Of a DNA stretch of 14,022 bases, positions 7,278 to 13,139 are shown in pieces; position 1 is the stretch's first letter; each line of letters begins with the position of its first letter. Under the pieces are notes generated by a model. That model searched no databases. It was not told where the DNA came from and saw only the letters and a list, made by a program, of their open reading frames with translations. Source of the DNA: an uncultured Bacilli bacterium. Its GTDB lineage: Bacteria > Bacillota_I > Bacilli_A > RF39 > UBA660. Both the position numbers and the translations under genes were made by a program. The DNA is taken from assembly GCA_944351315.1 (NCBI GenBank), contig CALVPL010000091.1, positions 1 to 14,022 on the forward strand. Direction: 5' to 3'.

Positions 7278-7616
7278 GTGTTAAGTGAGAAAATCGTATT
7301 AAGCCCTGAAGAAATATACGAAAAAGAGTTTAAAGTGGATGCCCGCGGCTATCGTCCACAAGAAGTGGATAATTTTTTAGATATTATCATTAAAGATTAT
7401 GCTGAATTTAATAAATTAGCCCGCAGTTATGAACGTGAATTACAAAGTTTAAATGATGAAAACACGAAATTAAAAGCTCAAATCAGAAAATTACAAACAG
7501 AATTAGAAGCAGCTGAAAATAGTAGCAGTTCATCAAATACCATTAATAATGTAGATTTGCTAAGAAGAATTAGTCAATTAGAAAAAATTGTTTATAGTAA
7601 AATGAATAATAACTAA
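7278..7616 (+). CDS. gpsB: Cell-cycle protein GpsB
   Basis: DivIVA-like coiled-coil adaptor that moves between side wall and septum and binds cytoplasmic tails of penicillin-binding proteins, coordinating elongation and division. The GTG at 7278 is chosen because AGAAGG and GGTGG (7265-7272) lie just upstream; the in-frame GTG at 7269 is inside that binding site. With this start (112 aa) the PBP-binding residues of B. subtilis GpsB fall at identical numbers: Y25, D31 and D35. The N-terminal DivIVA domain (~1-45) includes EKEFKVDARGYRPQEVDNFL. A coiled coil runs to ~75, then a Ser/Asn linker, then the helical C-terminal trimerisation segment NNVDLLRRISQLEK, like the Bacillus tail. The last three sense codons and the stop form one strand of the rnpB P1 helix. 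Confidence 0.95.
   Translation: MLSEKIVLSPEEIYEKEFKVDARGYRPQEVDNFLDIIIKDYAEFNKLARSYERELQSLNDENTKLKAQIRKLQTELEAAENSSSSSNTINNVDLLRRISQLEKIVYSKMNNN
7571..7598 (+). promoter_or_regulatory. Candidate rnpB promoter inside gpsB
   Basis: TATAGT (7593-7598) with TAGTCA (7571-7576, 4 of 6 matches to TTGACA) 16 bp upstream, within the gpsB reading frame. The predicted start, near 7605, coincides with the 5' end of the RNase P RNA P1 helix. The -35 is weak, so processing out of a gpsB transcript remains an alternative. Confidence 0.45.
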
Positions 7617-7955
7617 GGCAAATGCGGCATACTCGTTATGTTGAGGAAAGTCCTTGCTCGCACAGCCTGAAATGGTTGTAGTGTTTGTGCTTAGGGAAAA
7701 AATAACCTAAGGTAGTTTTTAACTAACGGCTCCGAAAAAACCTTAACTGGTTTTAGTAGGTGTAAAAGTGCCAAAGCGACGAAGAAAAGGGAAACCTTGG
7801 AAGTGGAACGTGGTAAACCCCGCAAGCGAGAAACCCAAATTTTGGTAGGGGAGCTACTGCTAGGAATAAAACGATGCAGTGGACCAGCAATGGTAGATAA
7901 ATATTTGCCCCGTTTTTTAACGGACAGAACAAGGCTTATTAGTTATTATTTTTTT
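7605..7955 (+). ncRNA. rnpB: RNase P RNA, Bacillus type (class B)
   Basis: Catalytic RNA that, with protein RnpA, removes 5' leaders from pre-tRNAs. Conserved core elements: GAGGAAAGTCC (7653-7663, P4 5' strand), AAGTGCCA with GCGACGAAG, GTGGAACGTGGTAAACCCC, GCGAGAAACCCAAATTTTGG, and ACAGAAC (7924-7930, P4 3' strand) followed by AAGGCTTA. Helices I can pair: P1 as a perfect 12 bp (7605-7616 with 7939-7950), P2 as 7 bp (GGCAAAT 7617-7623 with ATTTGCC 7903-7909), and a 5-bp hairpin CCGTT/AACGG (7910-7923). The layout resembles the B. subtilis RNA, hence class B. A 7-T run (7949-7955) follows P1, so P1 may double as a terminator. The 5' end overlaps the end of gpsB by 12 nt. gpsB-rnpB adjacency is conserved in Bacillus. 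Exact mature ends are inferred. Confidence 0.97.
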
Positions 7956-7974
7956 ATTTAAAGGAGTGAGTATC

Positions 7975-8433
7975 TTGTTTACGATTGGAAAAAATTTAAA
8001 AGAAGCAAGAGAAAAATCAGGAGTATCCTTAGAAGAAGCTTCCGCGGATATTCAAATAAAAAGTGTTATTTTAGAAAATATTGAGGAAGGAAATATCGGA
8101 GCTTTTAAAGATATTTTTGAACTCAAAAATTATCTTTATACTTATGCCAAATATTTAGGCCTTTCTGCTGAAAAAATATTGGATGAATTTAATGAATATA
8201 TGTTTGAATATACATCCAAAATTCCAATAAAAGCTATTGAAAAAAAAGTGATGGAACAAAATAAAGAAAAAGAAGAAGAAAAAGTTGTTTCTCCTTATAC
8301 GAAACCAATGAAAAAATATCCGACCAAATATTACATTGTTTTGTATATTTGTTTAATCATTCTAGCAATTATTATCATTTTTTGGAGTATTCATCAAATT
8401 GCTACGACCCAATATTTGATGGCAAATATATAA
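7975..8433 (+). CDS. RodZ/YmfM-like HTH membrane protein, short form
   Basis: RodZ links MreB to the elongation machinery through a cytoplasmic helix-turn-helix domain, one TM helix and an outer beta domain. Here residues ~1-80 match the RodZ HTH region (IGKNLKEAREKSGVSLEEAS, then ENIEEGN and YLYTYAKYLGL). A charged linker with KEKEEEK follows, then a TM helix at ~119-139. Only about 13 residues follow the membrane segment, so the outer beta domain is missing. The start is taken as TTG 7975, 8 nt after AAAGGAG (7960-7966); the upstream GTG 7966 overlaps that site. About 152 aa. Position immediately before pgsA matches ymfM-pgsA in Bacillus. No promoter is obvious between rnpB and this gene. 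A generic Xre-type membrane regulator is the alternative reading. Confidence 0.8.
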   Translation: MFTIGKNLKEAREKSGVSLEEASADIQIKSVILENIEEGNIGAFKDIFELKNYLYTYAKYLGLSAEKILDEFNEYMFEYTSKIPIKAIEKKVMEQNKEKEEEKVVSPYTKPMKKYPTKYYIVLYICLIILAIIIIFWSIHQIATTQYLMANI

Positions 8434-8442
8434 GGAGGAAAT

Positions 8443-9036
8443 ATGAATTTAGCAAATAAACTAACGATAAGCCGGATGATCATGGCTGCAATTATTTTAC
8501 TGATTTTATTAATTCCATGGGAAGAAGTCGGGATTGTTTTTCCATCGGTTTATGTAATGGGAAAAGTTCTTGTCGACACAAAATATTTAGTTGCTGGATT
8601 TATATTTGTCATCGCGTGTGTAACAGACTATTTGGATGGAGCAATTGCTCGTAAGGACAAAAAAACCACCGATTTTGGAGCAACTTTAGATGCCATTGCC
8701 GATAAAGTATTAGTAAATGGTGTTTTAATCATATTGGCTTATCAAGGATTTATTTCTGTTGTTATTCCAATCATTATTATTTTAAGAGACATATGCATCG
8801 ATGCTCTAAGAGTTTTATCAGCTAAAAATAAAGCGATTATAAAAGCAAGCAAATGGGGAAAAGTAAAAACCATTTTCATGATGTGTGGAATTTCTTTAAT
8901 GTTATTTTACAATTTACCATTTGAAGTATGGGGAATTTATGTTGCCGACATTTTAATTGATATTGCTACCATCTTATCTGTAATTTCAGGAATTTTATAT
9001 TTTATTCATGCCAAAGAAAAAATAAAATTTGATTAA
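8443..9036 (+). CDS. pgsA: Phosphatidylglycerophosphate synthase
   Basis: Integral membrane enzyme that transfers the phosphatidyl group from CDP-diacylglycerol to glycerol-3-phosphate, the committed step to phosphatidylglycerol and cardiolipin. The CDP-alcohol phosphotransferase signature D-x2-DG-x2-AR-x8-G-x3-D-x3-D is complete: D62, D65, G66, A69, R70, G79, D83 and D87. The N-terminal NLANKLTISRM is the usual PgsA opening, and several hydrophobic helices span the remainder. Its 197 aa is normal. AAGGAGG directly follows the rodZ-like stop, with a 9-nt gap between genes, so the two are co-transcribed. In Bacillus the next gene is cinA; here it is absent and recA follows. Confidence 0.95.
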   Translation: MNLANKLTISRMIMAAIILLILLIPWEEVGIVFPSVYVMGKVLVDTKYLVAGFIFVIACVTDYLDGAIARKDKKTTDFGATLDAIADKVLVNGVLIILAYQGFISVVIPIIIILRDICIDALRVLSAKNKAIIKASKWGKVKTIFMMCGISLMLFYNLPFEVWGIYVADILIDIATILSVISGILYFIHAKEKIKFD

Positions 9037-9059
9037 GGAAAAAATAGCAAATAAAATAT

Positions 9060-9102
9060 AGTCAATTTTAAAAAATCTTCTAACGAATTTTCAAAATTGA
9101 CT
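9060..9102. repeat. 10-bp inverted repeat downstream of pgsA
   Basis: AGTCAATTTT (9060-9069) and AAAATTGACT (9093-9102) are perfect inverted repeats with a 23-nt loop. No T-run follows on the + strand, so it is not a classical terminator. It could stabilise the pgsA mRNA 3' end or bind a regulator. Confidence 0.5.
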
Positions 9103-9115
9103 GGCAAAAATATAC

Positions 9116-9155
9116 AAAAACGTTTGTTCGCAAAAAAGTTGACAAACGTTTTTTT
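9116..9155 (+). terminator. Terminator of the rodZ-like/pgsA operon, overlapping the recA promoter
   Basis: A 12-bp inverted repeat (9116-9127 with 9142-9153; core AACGTTTGT/ACAAACGTT) has a 14-nt loop and ends in a run of seven T (9149-9155). The -35 hexamer of recA begins in its loop and ends in its right arm. Confidence 0.65.
9117..9130. promoter_or_regulatory. Candidate LexA/DinR box upstream of recA
   Basis: AAAACGTTTGTTCG resembles the Gram-positive LexA (DinR) operator CGAAC-N4-GTTCG. The right half is perfect and the left half differs at its two outer bases. It lies 8 bp upstream of the recA -35, a plausible place for SOS repression. lexA itself is not in the window. Confidence 0.45.
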
Positions 9156-9167
9156 CTATTATAAAAT
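9139..9167 (+). promoter_or_regulatory. recA promoter
   Basis: Consensus TTGACA (9139-9144), a 17-bp spacer, and TAAAAT (9162-9167). Transcription should start near 9174, giving a leader of about 21 nt that contains the TGGAGGA ribosome binding site. Confidence 0.8.
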
Positions 9168-9194
9168 GAAATTACAGAGAAATTGGAGGAATAT

Positions 9195-10226
9195 ATGAAA
9201 ACTACAAAAGATATTAAAGATAAAGATAAAGCTTTAGAACAAGTACTGGCCGACATTGAAAAACAATTTGGCAAAGGGGCAATCATGAAATTAGGAGCTC
9301 AAGAACACATGGAAATAGATGTAACATCAAGTGGATCCTTAGCATTAGATATTGCTCTGGGTGTCGGAGGTTATCCGAAAGGAAGAATAATTGAGATTTA
9401 TGGACCAGAATCTTCTGGAAAAACTACTTTTGCCTTACAAGCCATTGCTGAGGTTCAAAAAGAAGGGGGAAGAGCGGCTTTTATTGATGCTGAACATGCT
9501 CTAGATCCTGTGTATGCAAAAAATTTAGGTGTCGATATTAATGAACTATTGCTTTCTCAACCAGATACGGGCGAACAAGCTTTAGAAATTTGTGAGGCTT
9601 TAGTAAGAAGTGAAGCAGTAAATATCATTGTTGTGGATTCAGTGGCTGCATTAGTTCCCAAAGCAGAAATTGAAGGAGATATGGGAGATAGTCATGTCGG
9701 TCTTCAAGCTAGATTGATGAGCCAGGCATTAAGAAAATTATCTGGTACAATCAACAAAACCAAAACCACTGCAATCTTTATTAATCAGTTGCGAGAAAAA
9801 GTAGGAGTTATGTTTGGAAATCCTGAGACAACACCAGGAGGAAGAGCTTTAAAATTTTATTCTACAATTCGTTTAGATGTTCGTCGTGGCGAACAAATTA
9901 AAGTGGGAGATCAAATCTTAGGAAACAAAACAAATATTAAAGTAGTAAAAAATAAAGTGGCTCCACCATTTAAAACCGCGACTGTTGATATTATGTATGG
10001 AACAGGAGTTTCTCGTGAAGGAGAAATCATTGACATTGCATCCGATTTAAATATTATCGATAAATCCGGAGCTTGGTATGCGTATAATGGAGAAAAAATA
10101 GGTCAAGGAAAAGAAAATGTCAAAATTTATCTAAAAGAAAATAAAGAATTAGCAGAAGAATTAGAAACCAAAATTCGTGAACATTATGGCTTTATCAAGA
10201 AAGATCAAAAAGAAGATAAAAACTAG
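9195..10226 (+). CDS. recA: Recombinase RecA
   Basis: ATP-dependent strand-exchange protein for homologous recombination and, in SOS-capable cells, co-protease for LexA. Start is ATG 9195, 4 nt after TGGAGGA (9184-9190); the in-frame TTG 9183 is part of that site. Walker A is GPESSGKTT (70-78), Walker B ends at D148 (IIVVDSVAAL), and the catalytic-type E100 is in DAEHALDP. DNA-binding loop L1 (~157-165) includes EIEGDMGD, followed by FINQLREKVGVMFGNPE and L2 TTPGGRALKF. A short lysine/aspartate-rich tail closes the 343-aa protein. Stop codon is TAG. A hairpin terminator follows directly. Presumably monocistronic and possibly under LexA control from the upstream box. Confidence 0.99.
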   Translation: MKTTKDIKDKDKALEQVLADIEKQFGKGAIMKLGAQEHMEIDVTSSGSLALDIALGVGGYPKGRIIEIYGPESSGKTTFALQAIAEVQKEGGRAAFIDAEHALDPVYAKNLGVDINELLLSQPDTGEQALEICEALVRSEAVNIIVVDSVAALVPKAEIEGDMGDSHVGLQARLMSQALRKLSGTINKTKTTAIFINQLREKVGVMFGNPETTPGGRALKFYSTIRLDVRRGEQIKVGDQILGNKTNIKVVKNKVAPPFKTATVDIMYGTGVSREGEIIDIASDLNIIDKSGAWYAYNGEKIGQGKENVKIYLKENKELAEELETKIREHYGFIKKDQKEDKN

Positions 10227-10258
10227 AAAGGAAAATATTTTCAATCCTTTCTTTTTTT
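10225..10258 (+). terminator. recA terminator
   Basis: AGAAAGGA (10225-10232) pairs with TCCTTTCT (10245-10252) around a 12-nt loop, followed by further T to 10258. The stem begins within the recA TAG stop codon. Confidence 0.85.
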
Positions 10259-10299
10259 GTTATACTTATAAATAATAAAACATACCTAGGGTGAAGATA

Positions 10300-10977
10300 A
10301 TGAAATTAGAAAAATTTAAACCAAAAAATCCTAAAAAAACAGGAATTATAATTTTTACAGTAACTTGCATTTTACTAATAGCCGGAGTATTTTTTTATAC
10401 ATCATTTGCTTCATTTGAAGTGAAACAAGACTTTAATATCATCAATTGAACCGTTGGAGATCCAAGAGATCTTTATTTTGTGTTTTATGTGGATGGAGTA
10501 ATTTCTAAGAATATGATAGGGAAAGGCGAAGGTTATACCCTAGATACTGAAAAATCAACTTGCAATAATGGAGCAAGTGTCGAATTTAATACAAGTGAAA
10601 AGAGGAGCAAATTCTATAGAAAATGCTTCATCGACTGTTTTAGATAAAGTGGGCTTAATATATTCAAGCGATTTTGCTTTTGCTGTAGGAAAAGACGAAA
10701 ATAGTAGAAAAATTGTTTGAATAGAGAATTAAATACATGGAGCGATTATACAGAATGCTACCAAAATGATTGGTTAAATAAAGGAAATAACTATTGGACG
10801 ATTACAGATTACACCACTTTTAATTACATGAAGGTATATATTTTAAAAAGTGGTCGAGTTTCCTATAATAGTCAAAGTTCAAATTATAACGTCTATCCTT
10901 CTGTTTATTTAAAAAGCAATATAAAAATAAGTGGTGGAACAGGTTCATCTAGTGATCCATATCTTTTAGAAATCTAA
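10300..10977 (+). pseudogene. Decayed cell-surface/secreted protein gene
   Basis: ATG 10300 follows AGGGTGA (10288-10294). The reading begins with a basic segment and a TM or signal-anchor helix (~residues 18-37), then stops at an in-frame TGA (10447-10449, codon 50, probably from GGA). The frame continues with DPRDLYFVFYVDGV, GYTLDTEKSTCNNGASVEF, then must shift by +1 near the A-run 10598-10601. It continues as VLDKVGLIYSSDFAFAVGKD, and shifts back near 10711-10718 to rejoin frame 0. The last part (10717-10977) ends YPSVYLKSNIKI, GGTGSSSDPY and TAA. These phrases resemble secreted proteins common in uncultured gut Bacillota that end with a VYLKS...GGxGxxSDPY element; this is from memory. The net frame change is zero. 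It interrupts the recA-rny neighbourhood. Homopolymer sequencing errors could explain the shifts but not the TGA. Confidence 0.75.
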
Positions 10978-10981
10978 TGAA

Positions 10982-11001
10982 TAAGCCCATTTTTAGGCTT
11001 A
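10982..11001 (+). terminator. Weak hairpin after the pseudogene
   Basis: TAAGCC (10982-10987) pairs with GGCTTA (10996-11001) around an 8-nt loop. No T-run follows, so terminator activity is doubtful. The remaining gap to 11114 is AT-rich with several TATA-like stretches, but no well-spaced promoter that I can defend. Confidence 0.35.
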
Positions 11002-11114
11002 AATGAATATGTTCTTGTAAATTTTTGGAAACTCATTTATAATTGATGTATAGATTTTAATACATTTTACATATATTAATTTTCTATAAATAGAATAGTG
11101 AGGAGAAAAAGAAT

Positions 11115-12668
11115 ATGGAACATATTGTCCCATCCATATTATTTTTACTTCTTGGAATTGCAGCTGGAATCGGCCTTGCAGTTTTCTTCGCGTACTTAAA
11201 AGGAAATAGCATTGCCAATAAAGCTAATAAAATGATTGAAGAGGCCAAAAAAGAAGCCGAAAAACAAAAAAGAGATCGTATATTAGAATTAAAAGAAGAA
11301 GGATATAAGTTAAAACAAGAAACTGAACGAGAGTTAAAAGAAAAAAAAGAAGAACTAAAATCTACAGAAGACAGATTACTTCAACGTGAGAACAGTTTAG
11401 ATAAGCGAGATGAAATGCTTCAAAAAAGAGAAGTCAGCTTAGAGGAAAAAGAAAATCATTTATTAGTTACTCAAAAAGAGCTTCAGTCCAAGAATGAAAA
11501 AATGGATGAAATGTTAAAAGAAGAAATGAACCGTTTAGAAAAAATTGCAAATTTTTCTAAAGAAAAAGCTCATGATTTAATTATGCAACGAACAGAAGAA
11601 GAAATGGCTCGTGAAATTGCAGAATTTATGAAAGAAAAAGAACATGAAGCAAAATTAATGGCATCTGAGAATGCGAAAAATATGATTGTTGAATCTATGC
11701 AACGATATTCAGAAGATGTTGCTACGGAACAAACCGTAAGTACAATTGATTTACCAAACGACGATATGAAAGGACGTTTAATCGGCCGTGAAGGTAGAAA
11801 TATCAGAACAATTGAAGCAGTTACGGGTGTCGATTTGATTATTGATGATACCCCAGAAACTATTGTAATCTCTTCGTTTGATCCATTAAGAAGAGAAATT
11901 GCTAAAATTACAATTGAAACCTTGATTAAAGATGGAAGAATTCATCCTTCAAGAATTGAAGAAGTTTACGATAAAGTTTGTAAAGACATGAACAACAAAA
12001 TTACCGAATTAGGTAATCAAGCTTGTTATGATTTAGGAATTACCAAAATGGATCCAGAATTAGTAAACCTAGTAGGAAAATTACATTTTAGAACAAGTTA
12101 TGGTCAAAATGCTTTAAAACATTCTAAAGAAGTCGGGGAGTTATGTGGACTCATGGCTGCCGAATTAAAAGAAAATGTAGTCTTGGCAAAACGAGCAGGC
12201 CTACTTCATGATATAGGAAAATCCATTGACTATGAAATGGAAGGAAGTCATGTTGAAATAGGTATGGACATTGCTAAAAAATATCATGAAGATGATGTAG
12301 TAATAAATGCGATCGCTTCTCATCATGGCGATGCTGAAGCAACAAGTATAATTTCTGTTCTTGTTCAAATCGCGGATACCTTATCTGCCGCTCGTCCAGG
12401 TGCGAGAAATGATTCTCTAGATAATTACATGAAACGTCTAGAACAATTAGAAGAAATCGGCAATTCATTCGAAGGGGTTGAAAAGACTTTTGCAATGCAA
12501 GCGGGTAGAGAAGTAAGAGTTATGGTAAAACCGGAAGAAATAGATGATGCCACAGCTTACAAAATTGCTCGTGAAATGAAAGAAAAAATAGAAAGCGAAA
12601 TGCAATATCCTGGAACGATAAAAATAGTAGTAATTCGGGAATCAAGAGCTTTAGAAGAAGCAAAATAA
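11115..12668 (+). CDS. rny: Ribonuclease Y
   Basis: Membrane-anchored endoribonuclease that starts bulk mRNA decay and processes operon transcripts in Bacillota; partner of RNA helicase, PNPase and glycolytic enzymes in a degradosome-like complex. Order: TM anchor (~6-27), a long Lys/Glu-rich coiled coil (~35-195), a KH RNA-binding domain with GRLIGREGRNIR (220-231), and an HD phosphohydrolase domain with H365-D366 (LLHDIGK) and SHHGD (402-406) for metal binding. Its 517 aa is essentially the same length as the B. subtilis protein (about 520). Ribosome binding site GAGGAG (11100-11105), 9 nt before the ATG. yneF follows after 19 bp. In Bacillus rny also lies downstream of recA. Confidence 0.98.
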   Translation: MEHIVPSILFLLLGIAAGIGLAVFFAYLKGNSIANKANKMIEEAKKEAEKQKRDRILELKEEGYKLKQETERELKEKKEELKSTEDRLLQRENSLDKRDEMLQKREVSLEEKENHLLVTQKELQSKNEKMDEMLKEEMNRLEKIANFSKEKAHDLIMQRTEEEMAREIAEFMKEKEHEAKLMASENAKNMIVESMQRYSEDVATEQTVSTIDLPNDDMKGRLIGREGRNIRTIEAVTGVDLIIDDTPETIVISSFDPLRREIAKITIETLIKDGRIHPSRIEEVYDKVCKDMNNKITELGNQACYDLGITKMDPELVNLVGKLHFRTSYGQNALKHSKEVGELCGLMAAELKENVVLAKRAGLLHDIGKSIDYEMEGSHVEIGMDIAKKYHEDDVVINAIASHHGDAEATSIISVLVQIADTLSAARPGARNDSLDNYMKRLEQLEEIGNSFEGVEKTFAMQAGREVRVMVKPEEIDDATAYKIAREMKEKIESEMQYPGTIKIVVIRESRALEEAK

Positions 12669-12687
12669 TACAAAGGAGGATTAAATT

Positions 12688-12897
12688 ATGTGGGGAGATA
12701 TTTTATTAGTAGTAATTGGTCTTATCATTGGACTTATTATTGGTTTTATTGTTGCAAGAACAATGATGAAAAAATACATGAAGAAAAATCCACCAATCAA
12801 TGAAAAAATGATTGAAGCAATGATGAGTAGTATGGGTAGAAAACCAAGTCAAAAACAAGTAAGACAAGTTATGAATCAAATGAATCGTTACATGTAA
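12688..12897 (+). CDS. yneF: UPF0154 family protein YneF
   Basis: Small membrane protein of unknown biochemical function, widespread in Bacilli and Mollicutes. One N-terminal TM helix (~5-26) is rich in Ile/Leu/Gly. It is followed by MKKYMKKNPPINEKMI and the MGRKPSQKQVRQVMNQMN region, the diagnostic stretch of the family. At 69 aa it is typical. AAAGGAGG (12672-12679) precedes the ATG by 8 nt. It shares a transcript with rny and ends at a strong terminator. That pairing suggests, but does not show, a link to RNase Y at the membrane. Confidence 0.93.
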   Translation: MWGDILLVVIGLIIGLIIGFIVARTMMKKYMKKNPPINEKMIEAMMSSMGRKPSQKQVRQVMNQMNRYM

Positions 12898-12902
12898 AAA
12901 TA

Positions 12903-12938
12903 GCCTTGTTTCTTTTAATGAAGCAAGGTATTTTTTTT
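12903..12938 (+). terminator. Terminator of the rny-yneF operon
   Basis: A 9-bp stem with one G-U pair (CCTTGTTTC? read as 12904-12912 pairing with GAAGCAAGG 12920-12928) has a 7-nt loop, followed by TA and a run of eight T. The stretch from 12939 to 13053 holds no convincing gene. Confidence 0.88.
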
Positions 12939-13053
12939 GACATATTTTTGACGTATTAACCGTTTTAAAAGTTTATTTAAGAAAGAAAAAAAGCCATTTT
13001 CTCTAGGATTTTTATGTCAAGATATAAAATCGAAAATTTGGAATATATTTTAG

Positions 13054-13079
13054 TAAGTCAACAAAAAGATATTGACTTA
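13054..13079. promoter_or_regulatory. 8-bp inverted repeat over the -35 (candidate operator)
   Basis: TAAGTCAA (13054-13061) and TTGACTTA (13072-13079) are perfect inverted repeats separated by 10 bp. The right arm contains the -35 hexamer of the promoter for the Glu/Pro-rich protein. The half-site centres are 18 bp apart, so a dimeric repressor on one DNA face is possible. No regulator gene is adjacent. Confidence 0.5.
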
Positions 13080-13100
13080 GGATTCGGTCTATGATATCCT
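13072..13100 (+). promoter_or_regulatory. Promoter for the Glu/Pro-rich membrane protein
   Basis: TTGACT (13072-13077), a 17-bp spacer, and TATCCT (13095-13100), preceded by TGA, so the extended -10 TGn is present. The leader would be about 33 nt. Confidence 0.7.
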
Positions 13101-13139
13101 ATTTTTAGAATCAAAAAAGAATAAAAGGTGATTAGTGAA

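Noticed and set aside
9183..9194. Upstream TTG start for recA
   Set aside because: The TTG is part of the TGGAGGA ribosome binding site. The same argument removes GTG 7269 (gpsB), GTG 7966 (RodZ-like) and GTG 13128 (Glu/Pro-rich protein).
10447..10449. TGA read as tryptophan (alternative genetic code)
   Set aside because: recU ends with a functional TGA just before the pbp1A ribosome binding site. Trp is TGG in the intact genes, and in-frame TGA occurs only in the pseudogene, which also has frameshifts.
10717..10977. 86-aa ORF as an independent gene
   Set aside because: Its TTG start has no ribosome binding site, and the upstream sequence in another frame continues the same protein family, so it is the 3' part of the pseudogene.
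12274..12495. - strand ORF within rny
   Set aside because: Shadow of the conserved HD domain coding sequence; no ribosome binding site.
12939..12990. Two TTGAC hexamers after yneF as a second promoter
   Set aside because: Neither TTGACA 12937-12942 nor TTGACG 12948-12953 has an acceptable -10 at 16-18 bp.
13014..13094. 26-codon ORF upstream of the Glu/Pro-rich gene
   Set aside because: Only a weak AGGA precedes it, and it runs through the inverted repeat and promoter of the next gene. Composition is no better than chance.
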